A stretch of DNA of 64,000 bases from Clostridium sp. TW13. Its GTDB lineage: Bacteria > Bacillota > Clostridia > Clostridiales > Clostridiaceae. This document shows positions 26,405-35,532 of the stretch, piece by piece. The stretch is from the NCBI RefSeq assembly GCF_024345225.1, contig NZ_BROD01000001.1:558001-622000 (forward strand). Reading direction: 5' to 3'. The notes below the pieces were generated by a model that saw only the letters and a list, made by a program, of their open reading frames with translations, searched no databases and had not been told where the DNA came from. The translations under genes were made by a program, and so were the position numbers. Each line of letters begins with the position of its first letter. The stretch's first letter is position 1.

Positions 26405-27225
26405 TTCTTCTTGAAAATACGGCTGAAATAATTGCTGTCGCTAAATCCACATTGTAGCGCTATATGAGATATAGGAATGCGACTCTCTCTAAGTAAACTA
26501 CATGCATGGTTTATTCTTAGTGTAAGTATGTAGTTTAAAGGTGTACTATTGTAGGTAGCAGTAAAAATTCTTGTAAAATGTCTTGGGGAGTAGTGCGAAA
26601 TTTCAGCAAGTATATCTATAGAGATATCTTCTGTATAATGGCTCTCAATATATGAAATAGACTTAGCAACGTTGATTATATCTACTTCCTCAGAGATATT
26701 TCCAAAGCTATATAACCGAGAAAGCATGACAACTAGAGTTATAAAGCTTGATTTGAGAATTGTTTTCCACCCCTCAGCTTTGGTTTGGTACTCAGAAAGC
26801 ATAGTATCTGTTAAAATGTGTATCTTATCAAATTCTATTGGTTTAAGAGCTAATCTGCTTTTAAAGCTGTGCTCCTTGGTGAAATAAGGTTCCAATACAA
26901 ACAGTGCATGAAATCCAGCATTTTTTTTAATATCATAATCAGCTGAAAGTAGATTTTCAGAGCGATACATTATATTACAAATGTGAAAATTCTCAGCTTC
27001 TTCATATCCATGAGCAGTATCATTACTGATAACAAAAACATCCCCTTTTTTAATATAAAATTTTTCATTATCAACAATGTGCATTGCACTGCCACTCAAT
27101 ACAATTACAAGCTCAGAAAAATCCTTATGTGTGTGCATGAAAAGGTTATCATCATGGTTTCCGTACTGAATAAAAAATGGAAAGCTTTCATCATTTGTAA
27201 AATAACTAAGTTTAAATTGTTCCAT
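26365..27225 (-). CDS. AraC-family regulator with cupin sensor domain
   Basis: 286 residues: an N-terminal cupin (about 20-100; HTHKDFSELVIVLSGSA, GDVFVISNDTAHGYE) for sugar sensing and a C-terminal AraC HTH pair (about 185-286; SPRHFTRIF, CGFSDSNYFSRIFKK, GLTPKQYRA). It is divergent from the GH43 gene, with a 266-bp shared region holding paired half-sites, so it probably activates that gene in the presence of a xylan- or arabinan-derived sugar. Confidence 0.92.
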   Translation of the reverse strand: MEQFKLSYFTNDESFPFFIQYGNHDDNLFMHTHKDFSELVIVLSGSAMHIVDNEKFYIKKGDVFVISNDTAHGYEEAENFHICNIMYRSENLLSADYDIKKNAGFHALFVLEPYFTKEHSFKSRLALKPIEFDKIHILTDTMLSEYQTKAEGWKTILKSSFITLVVMLSRLYSFGNISEEVDIINVAKSISYIESHYTEDISIDILAEISHYSPRHFTRIFTATYNSTPLNYILTLRINHACSLLRESRIPISHIALQCGFSDSNYFSRIFKKKTGLTPKQYRASE

Positions 27226-27399
27226 TTATCTCTCCTTAAATCTTGTCTGTTTTGTGCTATAACATGGTGAAATAGTTATATAATATGCTATTTTTATTTG
27301 CTAATATATGCAGTATATCATAAGTGATAATTTTGGGATAGTTTTTTGTGCTGAGTTCATGCACATCTATATATAGGAGATTGTCACTATAAGATTTTA

Positions 27400-27449
27400 G
27401 GCATCTGAAATAGCATAGCATATTGACTTACTTGTTTTTTAAAGATGCC
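27400..27449. promoter_or_regulatory. Paired half-sites between AraC and GH43 genes
   Basis: GGCATCT (27400-27406) and AGATGCC (27443-27449) are inverted and 43 bp apart, about four helical turns; they may bind the adjacent AraC-type regulator. A TTGACT at 27424 lies between them. The evidence is positional only. Confidence 0.3.
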
Positions 27450-27491
27450 TTAGTGTAATTTTTATATTATTAAAAAGTGGGAGTGTATATA

Positions 27492-28985
27492 ATGAAATAT
27501 AATAATCCTGTAATTAAAGGTTTTTATCCAGATCCTAGTGTGTGCAAGGTAGATGATACATATTATCTTGTATGTAGTTCTTTTCAATACTTTCCAGGAG
27601 TACCTATTTTCGAAAGCAAGGATTTAATTAATTGGAAGCAGATAGGACATTGTCTTACAAGAAAGAGTCAAGTTCAGCTTGAAAAGATAAATAGTTCAGG
27701 TGGAGTTTTTGCTCCTACAATAAGATATAACAACGGACGTTTTTATATGACTACAACTAATGATACAACTCGTCAAAATTTCTATGTTTGGACAGATGAT
27801 ATTTATGGGGAATGGTCTGAGCCTATATCTGTAGATCAAGGTGGAATTGATCCATCTTTATACTTTGAAGATGGCAAAACATATTTCATGAGCAACGGAG
27901 CAGATGACAATGGAGTTCCAGGTATAGTTCAATGTGAAATTGAGATTGAAACAGGTAAAAAATTGACTCCAAGTCGTACAATATGGCAAGGAACTGGTGG
28001 ACGTTTTCTTGAGAGTCCACACTTATATAAAATAGATGGAAAATACTATCTTATGGCAGCAGAAGGCGGAACTGAATATGGTCATATGGTAACATATGCA
28101 CGTGGAAATTCTCCATTTGGTCCTTTTGAAGCATATGCTAACAATCCTGTTCTTACAAATCGTAATTTAGGTGGTTATGAAATACAAGGAGTAGGCCATG
28201 GTGATCTTATTCAAGATAATAGTGGCAATTGGTGGATACTTCATCTTGGATTTAGACAACAAGGTCAATGGGCTGCTTATCACCACCTTGGACGTGAAGT
28301 TTTCCTTACTCCAGTTAATTTTAATGAAGATGGTTGGTTCACAGCAGGAAACAATGGTACAACAATTTATTGCTTTGATGTAGAAAGTATTTCTAATAAT
28401 GTAGTTCAGAATGAGAAAAAATGCTACACCTTTAAAAATACAGAATGGGACAAGGACTGGTGCTATCTTCGTCATCCTCATATTGAAAACTATAAGCTAA
28501 GTGAAGATAGTATAAGTCTAAAAGGAACTAATATTACTATTGATGAAGCTGATTCTCCAACATTTATAGGAATCCGTCAAAGAGACTTCAATGGAGTTAT
28601 TTCTTGTAATGTATGCATTCCAGATGGTGAGGCAGGGATTACTTTTTATCTAGATGAAAACCACCATTATGATTTAGCAATACGTAGATGTGATGATGGA
28701 TATGAGGTGATTGAACGACTTAATATAGGAGATATTAAATCAGTAGAGAAAACTGTATCTTTAAAAGATACTAATAATGCTTCTTTGGTTGTCCATGCAA
28801 GCAATTACAACTATGCTTTCTATGCTAATGTTGAAGGTAAAAAAATTCCTCTTGGAACAGCACAAACTAGATATCTTTCATCAGAAGTTGCTGGAGGATT
28901 TACAGGTGTTGTTATAGGGTTATATTCCTATGGACAAACTACTAATTATGCTGAGTTTAAAAATTTTGAGTGCAAATACCTTTAA
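27492..28985 (+). CDS. GH43 beta-xylosidase/arabinofuranosidase, intracellular
   Basis: 497 residues. The five-bladed propeller (about 1-300) has catalytic base Asp14 in FYPDPS, Asp120 in GGIDPSLYF and acid Glu174 in RFLESPHLY. The C-terminal part (about 310-497) is the beta-sandwich usual in GH43 xylosidases (GFTGVVIGLYSYG). No signal peptide is present, so it cuts imported oligosaccharides in the cytoplasm, probably xylo-oligosaccharides, although arabinan-type substrates are possible. ATG 27492 has GGGAG upstream. No transporter is adjacent. The divergent AraC regulator likely controls it. Confidence 0.92.
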   Translation: MKYNNPVIKGFYPDPSVCKVDDTYYLVCSSFQYFPGVPIFESKDLINWKQIGHCLTRKSQVQLEKINSSGGVFAPTIRYNNGRFYMTTTNDTTRQNFYVWTDDIYGEWSEPISVDQGGIDPSLYFEDGKTYFMSNGADDNGVPGIVQCEIEIETGKKLTPSRTIWQGTGGRFLESPHLYKIDGKYYLMAAEGGTEYGHMVTYARGNSPFGPFEAYANNPVLTNRNLGGYEIQGVGHGDLIQDNSGNWWILHLGFRQQGQWAAYHHLGREVFLTPVNFNEDGWFTAGNNGTTIYCFDVESISNNVVQNEKKCYTFKNTEWDKDWCYLRHPHIENYKLSEDSISLKGTNITIDEADSPTFIGIRQRDFNGVISCNVCIPDGEAGITFYLDENHHYDLAIRRCDDGYEVIERLNIGDIKSVEKTVSLKDTNNASLVVHASNYNYAFYANVEGKKIPLGTAQTRYLSSEVAGGFTGVVIGLYSYGQTTNYAEFKNFECKYL

Positions 28986-29026
28986 GCAATTAAGTATGAT
29001 GATAATTATATATCTTTAAGTAAGAA

Positions 29027-29061
29027 ATTCACTCAACTTATAATTGGGTGATTTTTTTTTT
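29027..29061 (+). terminator. Terminator after GH43 gene
   Basis: TCACTCAA pairs with TTGGGTGA around a short loop, then a run of nine or more T. The remaining 250 bp to 29312 show nothing recognisable besides a ribosome site. Confidence 0.82.
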
Positions 29062-29311
29062 ATTTATAATAAATATTGCTGTACAGTTATGTATAGAAAT
29101 TTAGATTTAATTGATGTTTATAGAGAATAAATTCTTTAAAATAGCTAAACATAAATTAGAATTAAGCTCTATTATTAATATAAATTTATAGATATTCAAG
29201 TTAAAAATATCTATTTCATATCAGAGATAAGCTGAATTTTGTTTTAGTTTAAGGCAAGGAATAATGCTAACTTTAATGTTGAATATTTATATAGAAGGGG
29301 ATTGAGTAATA

Positions 29312-29839
29312 ATGTCAAGAAAAATAATTCGTTCAATAATATTTATAATAGTTATAACCTTATCAACAAGCAATCTAGCATATGCACAGATTATCTCTCA
29401 GCCTTATGGACCTAAAATATCAGATTTGCAGAACAAAGCAGAGATTGTTAGTAGCTTTGAACAAATTAAATCTATACGTGCTAATTTAAGTATTATTAAT
29501 GTAAAGACTAATACACCAGCTCAAGAACTAAAAACTATAGATACTAATTTGGAGAGATATATTGAGCAGCTTAGAATTATTAGAGCAACCTTAGTAAGGC
29601 ATTCTGATACATATAAAAATTCAATTTCAGATGTATTTTTTGCAGAACAAATGGTAGCCATATCTGATTGCTATATTATAAGCTTAAAGCATCAGCAACT
29701 TTTGATAAGATCAATAGAAAATAATGTAGAAGGAACATCTACACTATTTTATTCAACTTATATGATTCCAATATATTACTACCTTACACAAGGTGATCAA
29801 CTGGTAGCTTATACTCAAACATATATAGTGATTTCCTGA
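29312..29839 (+). CDS. Secreted protein of unknown function
   Basis: 175 residues with a clear signal peptide (MSRKIIRSIIFIIVITL, cleavage near AYA-Q at about 26). The mature part is largely helical with no known motif; it contains two long amphipathic helices (about 35-115) and an aromatic C-terminal stretch. Secreted or wall-associated. GAAGGGGA is the ribosome site. It stands alone, ended by a bidirectional terminator. I do not recognise a family. Confidence 0.75.
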   Translation: MSRKIIRSIIFIIVITLSTSNLAYAQIISQPYGPKISDLQNKAEIVSSFEQIKSIRANLSIINVKTNTPAQELKTIDTNLERYIEQLRIIRATLVRHSDTYKNSISDVFFAEQMVAISDCYIISLKHQQLLIRSIENNVEGTSTLFYSTYMIPIYYYLTQGDQLVAYTQTYIVIS

Positions 29840-29881
29840 TAATAAACAATGTATGATGTAAAATACAATTATTAAAGTTCA

Positions 29882-29918
29882 TAAAAAGGTTAGTATGTAT
29901 ATTTACTAACCTTTTTGT
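29882..29918. terminator. Bidirectional terminator
   Basis: AAAAAGGTTAGTA pairs with TACTAACCTTTTT; both strands have a T-run. Serves the secreted protein gene and the convergent DUF6440 gene. Confidence 0.85.
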
Positions 29919-29927
29919 GCATAAACT

Positions 29928-30110
29928 CTATTTATCATCTGAATAAAGAATTGGCTTTCCGTCCTTATCAACAAGAACTGTTACGCCACCACCATATCCA
30001 TCATAGGCATATAAATACTGGACTCCTGTGTTTTTATCCAATATTATTTTGCAACCAGCCATGCCGCCATCCTTATGAATGATTTCAAATCTTTTTTCCT
30101 TGCCAAACAT
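29928..30110 (-). CDS. DUF6440 family small protein
   Basis: 60 residues: RFEIIHKDGGMAGCKIILDK, VQYLYAYDGYGGGVTVLVD and KDGKPILY are the DUF6440 pattern of a small beta-rich protein with repeated Gly. Its function is unknown. A GGAAGGAT ribosome site precedes the ATG. Cytosolic, no signal. It shares a terminator with the secreted-protein gene. Confidence 0.85.
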   Translation of the reverse strand: MFGKEKRFEIIHKDGGMAGCKIILDKNTGVQYLYAYDGYGGGVTVLVDKDGKPILYSDDK

Positions 30111-30283
30111 ATTATCCTTCCAGTAATGAATTTATATATATTTAATGTATTATTATATAAGTATGCTAATATCCCACTATTACTATATATACTTTCTTTA
30201 TCCCTTATGGCGATACTTTACAATATAACCATAAAATATAGAAGGATTTTTTTGTATGAAAAAGAGATTCATGTGACTTATTT

Positions 30284-30529
30284 TTAGTTTACGTATGAAA
30301 ACATTTCTCTTATAAATCTATTATCCTGATAAAGATCATAGAAAATTTGTTTTCCTGTGGTGCCTTTAACATAGTTGTTTCCATTGAATTCTTCTTGATA
30401 GCCAGCAGAATGAGCATAATCTTCTATGAACTTAATTGTTTTTCCATCAAATGAAAGCCAAGCGATAACTGGGTTATCTGAATAGTCATAATTTCTCATA
30501 ACGAATATTGCTATAGTATTATAATACAT
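30284..30529 (-). CDS. Short unknown protein, possibly a gene fragment
   Basis: Up to 81 residues; the middle reads like real protein (VIAWLSFDGKTIKFIEDYAHSAG, FNGNNYVKGTTGKQ, DNRFIREM). No good ribosome site is seen before ATG 30529 or the internal ATG near 30499. It may be the C-terminal piece of a longer gene that has lost its start, or a small gene with a weak initiation signal. I do not recognise a family. It lies apart from neighbours, with a 173-bp gap on its 3' side that holds no convincing gene. Confidence 0.4.
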   Translation of the reverse strand: MYYNTIAIFVMRNYDYSDNPVIAWLSFDGKTIKFIEDYAHSAGYQEEFNGNNYVKGTTGKQIFYDLYQDNRFIREMFSYVN

Positions 30530-30634
30530 ATAATTTTAAGATGTGAGTCTTTTGAAGAAAATAATTTACGATTTTTCTCAATAGATGTAATCTATAATTA
30601 ATTACAAAAAGCTTCTATTTGAAAGGATATAATT

Positions 30635-31042
30635 ATGAAAATTCTAAAAATTATTGATAAAATTTTACGTGGTTTAGTGTATGCTATGTATGCAGGAATA
30701 CTTACACTATATGGAACATACATTTTAATGGCTTATGACATTTCAAAAACCTTAGATATTAGCTATTTACACATTTTATTCTTTATATTTATTTTAACTT
30801 TGTACTTCTTTGCAAAAAATAAAAGAAGTCAGTTGCGCTATAATATCCTCCTTTTATTGTCAGGGATTATGATTTTATTCTTGCAATATTATTATTGGAA
30901 TATAGGTAAGTTTTCTGTACCAGGTCCTTTTATAAATACTGTATTTTCTGCTAATTCACTTTTTGATCTTGCTCCATTATCTCTAGTTTATCTATCTACT
31001 ATATGTACTTATTTTGTTTCTAAGAAGAAAGATAAGGAGTAG
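30635..31042 (+). CDS. Small integral membrane protein of unknown function
   Basis: 135 residues with four predicted helices (about 12-34, 42-60, 67-86, 108-127) and a Lys-rich end (KKKDKE). A GAAAGGAT ribosome site precedes ATG 30635. There is no recognisable motif. No terminator is close behind it; the strong hairpin at 31152-31210 is 110 bp downstream and has its own promoter. Confidence 0.7.
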   Translation: MKILKIIDKILRGLVYAMYAGILTLYGTYILMAYDISKTLDISYLHILFFIFILTLYFFAKNKRSQLRYNILLLLSGIMILFLQYYYWNIGKFSVPGPFINTVFSANSLFDLAPLSLVYLSTICTYFVSKKKDKE

Positions 31043-31114
31043 TTATAATTTTCATAAAATTCTGTCTGAGGGGAAAAGCTATGGCGTGATAATAAAATAC
31101 ATATCAATAAATTC

Positions 31115-31144
31115 TTGACCTTTTAAAGTTTAATTTGATATAAT
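31115..31144 (+). promoter_or_regulatory. Orphan promoter directly before a hairpin
   Basis: TTGACC (31115-31120), 18-bp spacer, TATAAT (31139-31144). Transcription would start near 31151, just where the left arm of the hairpin begins. No coding gene follows at normal distance. Confidence 0.6.
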
Positions 31145-31151
31145 TTCATTG

Positions 31152-31210
31152 AACATGTGGTGCTTTGCACGTAAGTCTAGTTTACGTGCAAAGCACCACA
31201 TGTTTTTTAT
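31152..31210 (+). ncRNA. Putative short hairpin RNA (promoter-hairpin-T-run unit)
   Basis: A perfect 23-bp stem: arm 31152-31174 begins AACATGTGGTGC, arm 31182-31204 is its exact complement, loop of 7 bases (GTCTAGT), followed by TTTTTAT. With the promoter at 31115-31144, the expected transcript has about 55-60 bases and is little more than the hairpin. It might be a small RNA, a decoy, or simply a very strong terminator catching readthrough from the gene 110 bp upstream. The minus strand lacks a T-run. The remaining sequence to 31771 holds the low-confidence remnant at 31437-31616 and no other gene. Confidence 0.5.
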
Positions 31211-31436
31211 TATTAATTATAGTCTTTTAAGCTTGTGAGCGTGGGAAATATAAAATCAATTGCCCCATGGATTATAATGTTTCAATTTATTGTGACAAGC
31301 CTGTTATAAAAAAACAATTGTTGAGACAAAATAAGTTCACATGTTATGATTGGAGAAGATTTATTTCTAAATTTATAAATCAGTGTATAGGGCTATAATA
31401 CTTATATAAGTTTGAAGTTGTATAGAACTATTCCAC

Positions 31437-31616
31437 TTAAATGTTGGTAGAAAAATGTCGAATTTTTGTAACTTGTCCATTAATATTTCCACCAACATTA
31501 TTTAATGAAACTCCTATTCCTAGCATCGTAAGAGTACTCATAGAGTAAGCGACCATCATCAAATCATAGATTCGAGATGTCTGCTTAACCGATTCGCTCA
31601 AAAGACAAGCTTTTGG
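31437..31616 (-). pseudogene. Unrecognised protein remnant
   Basis: A 59-codon open stretch with protein-like composition, including IYDLMMVAYSMSTLTML and LNNVGGNINGQVTK. It begins after a stop at 31617, lacks a ribosome site and has no start before an internal ATG. Its GC content is above that of the surrounding spacer. Probably the 3' end of a lost gene; I cannot name the family, and chance is possible. Confidence 0.3.
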
Positions 31617-31771
31617 CTATCTGCTTATGGAACAGTTCTATATGGATGCTAGATATCAATATATACAGCATATACATTAAAATAAATAAGTTTGATTTCA
31701 ACTTCAACTTATAGAACTTGGATTTTTATAAATAGTTTGTATTACAATCAATACTTGGAGGGAGACAGAAT

Positions 31772-33214
31772 ATGGAGGATATAAAAACTACGGAAAACAC
31801 AGTACATAATAATAGATGGATAATACTATTTTCTACTGTACTTTTTACTTTTATGGCAACTCTAGATGGAAGCATTGTAAATGTAGCATTGCCTGTTATG
31901 GCACATAAGCTTTCAGTAAGCATGGCATCGATTCAATGGGTGGTTACTAGTTATTTAATAGTAATAGTAGGAACTATTTTAGTATTTGGAAGATTGGGAG
32001 ATATTAAAGGGAAAACTACAATTTTTAAGTTTGGGGTAATTATTTTCACAGTAGGTTCGTTTTTATGTGGATTTACAAATTCATTACCAGTGTTAGTTGC
32101 ATCAAGATGTTTGCAAGCAATAGGAGCAGCAGGAACTATGTCAACAAGTCAAGGCATAATAACTCATGTATTTCCAAGCAATGAAAGAGGGCGAGCTTTA
32201 GGATTAAATGCAACAGCAGTTGCTTTAGGTTCTATGGTAGGACCTCCATTAGGGGGAATAATAGTTTCTGTGTTAAGTTGGCAATATATATTTTTGATAA
32301 ATGTACCGATAGGAATTTTTGCACTTGTTTTTTCAACAAGAGCCTTTCCTAAAAATAATAAGTCTGATTCAAGCGAGAAGCTAGATGCAAAAGGAGCATT
32401 TTTATTTGGAGTAAGTATGGTATTAATATTTGTTGCGATGACAATAGGTAATAATATTGGATATGAAAACTTAACTATTGCAATTTTAGTGATTGCTGCA
32501 GTTGTACTTTTCACTGTATTTATAGCAGTGGAGAGAAGAACAGAAGATCCATTGTTAAAACTTGAAATATTCTATAATCCTTTATTTTCACTTAGCATAT
32601 TTTGTGCCTTTATTTCCTTTGTTGCAATAAGCTGCTCAAATATTATATTACCATTTTATTTGCAGTATGTAATGAAATTGACACCTTCAATAACTGGATT
32701 TTTAATGATGGTATCACCTTTGATTTTATCAATTGTTGCCCCTATAAGTGGATATATGTCTGATAGAATAGGATCAGAAAAGTTAACATTTATAGGACTT
32801 ACAGGAACAAGTTTAGGTTTATTATTAATGGCATTTTTGAATCAGGGTTCTCATATGTGGGAAGTAATAATATTTATAGCTATAATGGCTATGGGAAATG
32901 GAATGTTTCAATCTCCAAATAATTCACTAGTGATGTCTACGGTTGATAAGAAGAGTCTAGGTATTGCAGGAGGAATAAATGCGCTAGTTAGAAACTTAGG
33001 AATGGTTTTTGGTATATCTTTTTCAACTACACTTTTATATAGCAGAATGAGTAGCAAAATTGGATATCATGTTACAGGATATATTGCGGGAAAAGATGAT
33101 GTATTTATATATGGAATGCAGTTTGTATATATTGCAGCAGCTATTATATGTGCAATCGGAGCATTCTTAACACTATATAGAATGTATAAGATGAGGATTA
33201 AACAAAGAAGCTAG
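31772..33214 (+). CDS. DHA2 (14-TMS) multidrug MFS exporter
   Basis: 480 residues with fourteen helices. Motif D1 LDGSIVNVALP, motif A GRLGDIKGKTTIF and motif C LGSMVGPPLGG are those of proton-driven EmrB/QacA-like drug exporters. GGAGGGAGA precedes ATG 31772. It is a single gene behind a long 5' region with no neighbouring regulator. Substrates cannot be named. Confidence 0.93.
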   Translation: MEDIKTTENTVHNNRWIILFSTVLFTFMATLDGSIVNVALPVMAHKLSVSMASIQWVVTSYLIVIVGTILVFGRLGDIKGKTTIFKFGVIIFTVGSFLCGFTNSLPVLVASRCLQAIGAAGTMSTSQGIITHVFPSNERGRALGLNATAVALGSMVGPPLGGIIVSVLSWQYIFLINVPIGIFALVFSTRAFPKNNKSDSSEKLDAKGAFLFGVSMVLIFVAMTIGNNIGYENLTIAILVIAAVVLFTVFIAVERRTEDPLLKLEIFYNPLFSLSIFCAFISFVAISCSNIILPFYLQYVMKLTPSITGFLMMVSPLILSIVAPISGYMSDRIGSEKLTFIGLTGTSLGLLLMAFLNQGSHMWEVIIFIAIMAMGNGMFQSPNNSLVMSTVDKKSLGIAGGINALVRNLGMVFGISFSTTLLYSRMSSKIGYHVTGYIAGKDDVFIYGMQFVYIAAAIICAIGAFLTLYRMYKMRIKQRS

Positions 33215-33244
33215 AGAGTATAGTTTTTAAAATTAATCATAAAA

Positions 33245-33288
33245 AAGAGAAGTTATGTCTGCATATTGAGATAACTTCTCTTCTTTTA
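33245..33288. terminator. Bidirectional terminator
   Basis: AGAGAAGTTAT pairs with ATAACTTCTCT and TTCTTTT follows; AAAAAAG precedes it, so it works in both directions for the drug exporter and the convergent reductase gene. Confidence 0.8.
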
Positions 33289-33295
33289 GTATTTT

Positions 33296-34237
33296 TTAGT
33301 TGTCTTGTGAGTGACGTTCACCAATTTGGAAGTCAGCACTATGTTCAAACATATACTTAACAGTAACTGGATCTTGACCAGTTAATTTCTTAAAATCATC
33401 TGTAAACTCAGCCATTTTTCCTAAGCGAATAGCTTGAGCGAAAGTAACCATGCCTTCAGAAGAGAAAGGCGCTTCTGAACCATCTTTAAACTTTCCATCT
33501 GTTGTTCTAGGAACTCCCATTGCATCAAATACAGCATAATTTTCTTCATCAGTAATTTCTTTATAAGTTATCTTATTACCAGTAGCTTCGTTACCGTATG
33601 CTATAAAGTCTGAAATTGTCATCAGTTCAGCTCCATTTATATTTAAAATAGCTTCATGATAATTCTTTGATGCTAGAGCATAGGCAACAGCTTTTGCACA
33701 ATCATTACGTGAGATATATGCCATCTTTCCATCACCTTGGCTGTTTGTCAATACACCACTAGTTTTTACATATGTGAAGTAGTTTGTAATCATTGCTTCA
33801 GCATATTGAGAATTACGAAGGAAGATATAATCTAATCCAACACTTTTTACGTAAGCCTCAGTATAGGCATGATCTATTTTTTCAACACTTGGATTTGTCT
33901 CATCAGCTGCATTTACAAGTGATGTATATATAACTTGTTTTACACCAGCTTTTTTTGCGGCATCTACAACATTCTTATGTGCATTTTGACGTCTTGTTCC
34001 AACAAAAGGCATTGAAATTAAGGCAACCTTATCTGCATTAGCAAAAGCTTCTGCAAGACCATCAATTTTATTGAAGTTAGTTACATGTGTTTCTATACCT
34101 TGTTCTTCATATTCTTTTAAAGATTCCGCATTATATCCACAAAAAATAATTTGATCTTTATCAACTAAATTTAATAAGTATTCAGCGGCTTGTTTTCCTA
34201 GATTTCCATCCACACCAGTTAATAATAATTTTCCCAT
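33296..34237 (-). CDS. NmrA-like NAD(P)-binding reductase (SDR atypical; quinone reductase QOR2-like)
   Basis: 313 residues of the atypical short-chain dehydrogenase fold: LLLTGVDGNLGKQAAEYL at the N terminus is the dinucleotide-binding Gly motif, with SMPFVGTRRQNAHKNVVDAA and VIYTSLVNA after it; the YxxxK catalytic pair is not in its usual place, as in NmrA/QOR2 proteins. It probably reduces quinones or senses NADP(H). The LysR gene lies directly upstream on the same strand, 149 bp apart, so the two may be one unit. A ribosome site GGAGTG precedes it. Confidence 0.87.
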   Translation of the reverse strand: MGKLLLTGVDGNLGKQAAEYLLNLVDKDQIIFCGYNAESLKEYEEQGIETHVTNFNKIDGLAEAFANADKVALISMPFVGTRRQNAHKNVVDAAKKAGVKQVIYTSLVNAADETNPSVEKIDHAYTEAYVKSVGLDYIFLRNSQYAEAMITNYFTYVKTSGVLTNSQGDGKMAYISRNDCAKAVAYALASKNYHEAILNINGAELMTISDFIAYGNEATGNKITYKEITDEENYAVFDAMGVPRTTDGKFKDGSEAPFSSEGMVTFAQAIRLGKMAEFTDDFKKLTGQDPVTVKYMFEHSADFQIGERHSQDN

Positions 34238-34386
34238 AACTACAACACTCCTTGATTTTTTTCATCTAAAAACAATGTACAAATATCTATCGAATAACGA
34301 ATTACTTGTTTTTGAAGATGTCTTATTATCTATGACTATATGTTATGTGAATATTCAAACAAAGTCCAATATGAAAAAGTTATGAG

Positions 34387-35280
34387 CTATTGAGAAAACA
34401 AATGCTGTATATGCTCAATGAATGGCTTTAATGCAGGATTTTTATTATCCTTTAAATATCCAATTTGTATTTTAAAAGTATGATGAGATTCTTCTAATGG
34501 AATTAAGCGAACTTCATCTTTTATGTAAGAAAGATTATGATTATCAGGAAAAAAGCCAATCAAATTTTCTGTTATTATATAAAATAATTCGGTTTCTATA
34601 TCATCTACGGTTTGAAGTATTTTAGGGTCATAGCCATCTTCTATAGCATTTTCAATCATTAAATAATAGGAGTTACCAATTGTGCTTGGATTTAGCATAA
34701 CAAGTGGATATGCATATAATTCATCTTTTGAGATTGATTTATTATAAAAAAGTGGATGTTTATTGCTTACCACTGCACAATATCGTCCGCTATATAAGGT
34801 ATGAGTTTTAATATCCTCCTTTCCTTTGAATTCAGAATCAAAGGTTATTGCAATATCATATATTTCTTTTTGCAAGAATTCTGATACATCTTTTAATAGA
34901 ACTTTATTTAATCCAAGTTTGATATTGGGATTACTTTCTTTGAATGAAGGGATAAATCTCAATATACTTTGTATATCTGTTACTGCAGCATATTCCATAT
35001 TCAATATTTGAGTATAATCTCTTTGATAATTTGCCATTTTGGTCTTCATATGATTATATTGTTTCCAAAGCACAACTGCTTCCTCATAAAAAAGCCATCC
35101 AGCTGGTGTAGGTTCAATAGGTATTTGCTTTCTATCAATTAATTGCATTTCAAACTCCTTTTCAAGCGAGGCAATTTGCTGGCTGATAGTAGTTTGCGAT
35201 ACAAAATTCTTTCTTGCTGTTTCTGTGAAATTTCTACATTTAACTAAATCTATATAATACTTTATTTTTTCAATATTCAT
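34387..35280 (-). CDS. LysR-family transcriptional regulator
   Basis: 297 residues: winged helix (about 1-60; FTETARKNFVSQTTISQQIASLE) and two-lobed effector domain (about 90-290). GAGGATTAAG precedes the ATG. Unlike many LysR genes it is not divergent from its likely target but directly upstream of the NmrA-type reductase gene on the same strand; a redox role is a reasonable guess. Ligand unknown. Confidence 0.92.
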   Translation of the reverse strand: MNIEKIKYYIDLVKCRNFTETARKNFVSQTTISQQIASLEKEFEMQLIDRKQIPIEPTPAGWLFYEEAVVLWKQYNHMKTKMANYQRDYTQILNMEYAAVTDIQSILRFIPSFKESNPNIKLGLNKVLLKDVSEFLQKEIYDIAITFDSEFKGKEDIKTHTLYSGRYCAVVSNKHPLFYNKSISKDELYAYPLVMLNPSTIGNSYYLMIENAIEDGYDPKILQTVDDIETELFYIITENLIGFFPDNHNLSYIKDEVRLIPLEESHHTFKIQIGYLKDNKNPALKPFIEHIQHLFSQ

Positions 35281-35532
35281 CTTAATCCTCTATAAAAATA
35301 TTTTTATTATTTTGAAGTATTTCGGAGTATTTAATCTTTAATCTTTTACAATTTTTTTATTTAAATAAAATTATAGCTTAATTTTATACTTTTGTGTATA
35401 AGCGTATGTACCAGTACGTTTTAAAGCTACTTTTTAAGTTATCAATAAAAGGTGAATAATTATCTAAGATAAAAGAAAATATAAAAATATATATTTTTTG
35501 CTAGAGAAAAATAAGTTTAGGGGGGAATTTAA

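Noticed and set aside
30126-30287. 53-codon plus-strand frame with hydrophobic composition
   Set aside because: No ribosome site before ATG 30126; AT-rich spacer easily gives Leu/Ile-rich frames. Could be a membrane protein remnant but evidence is too weak.
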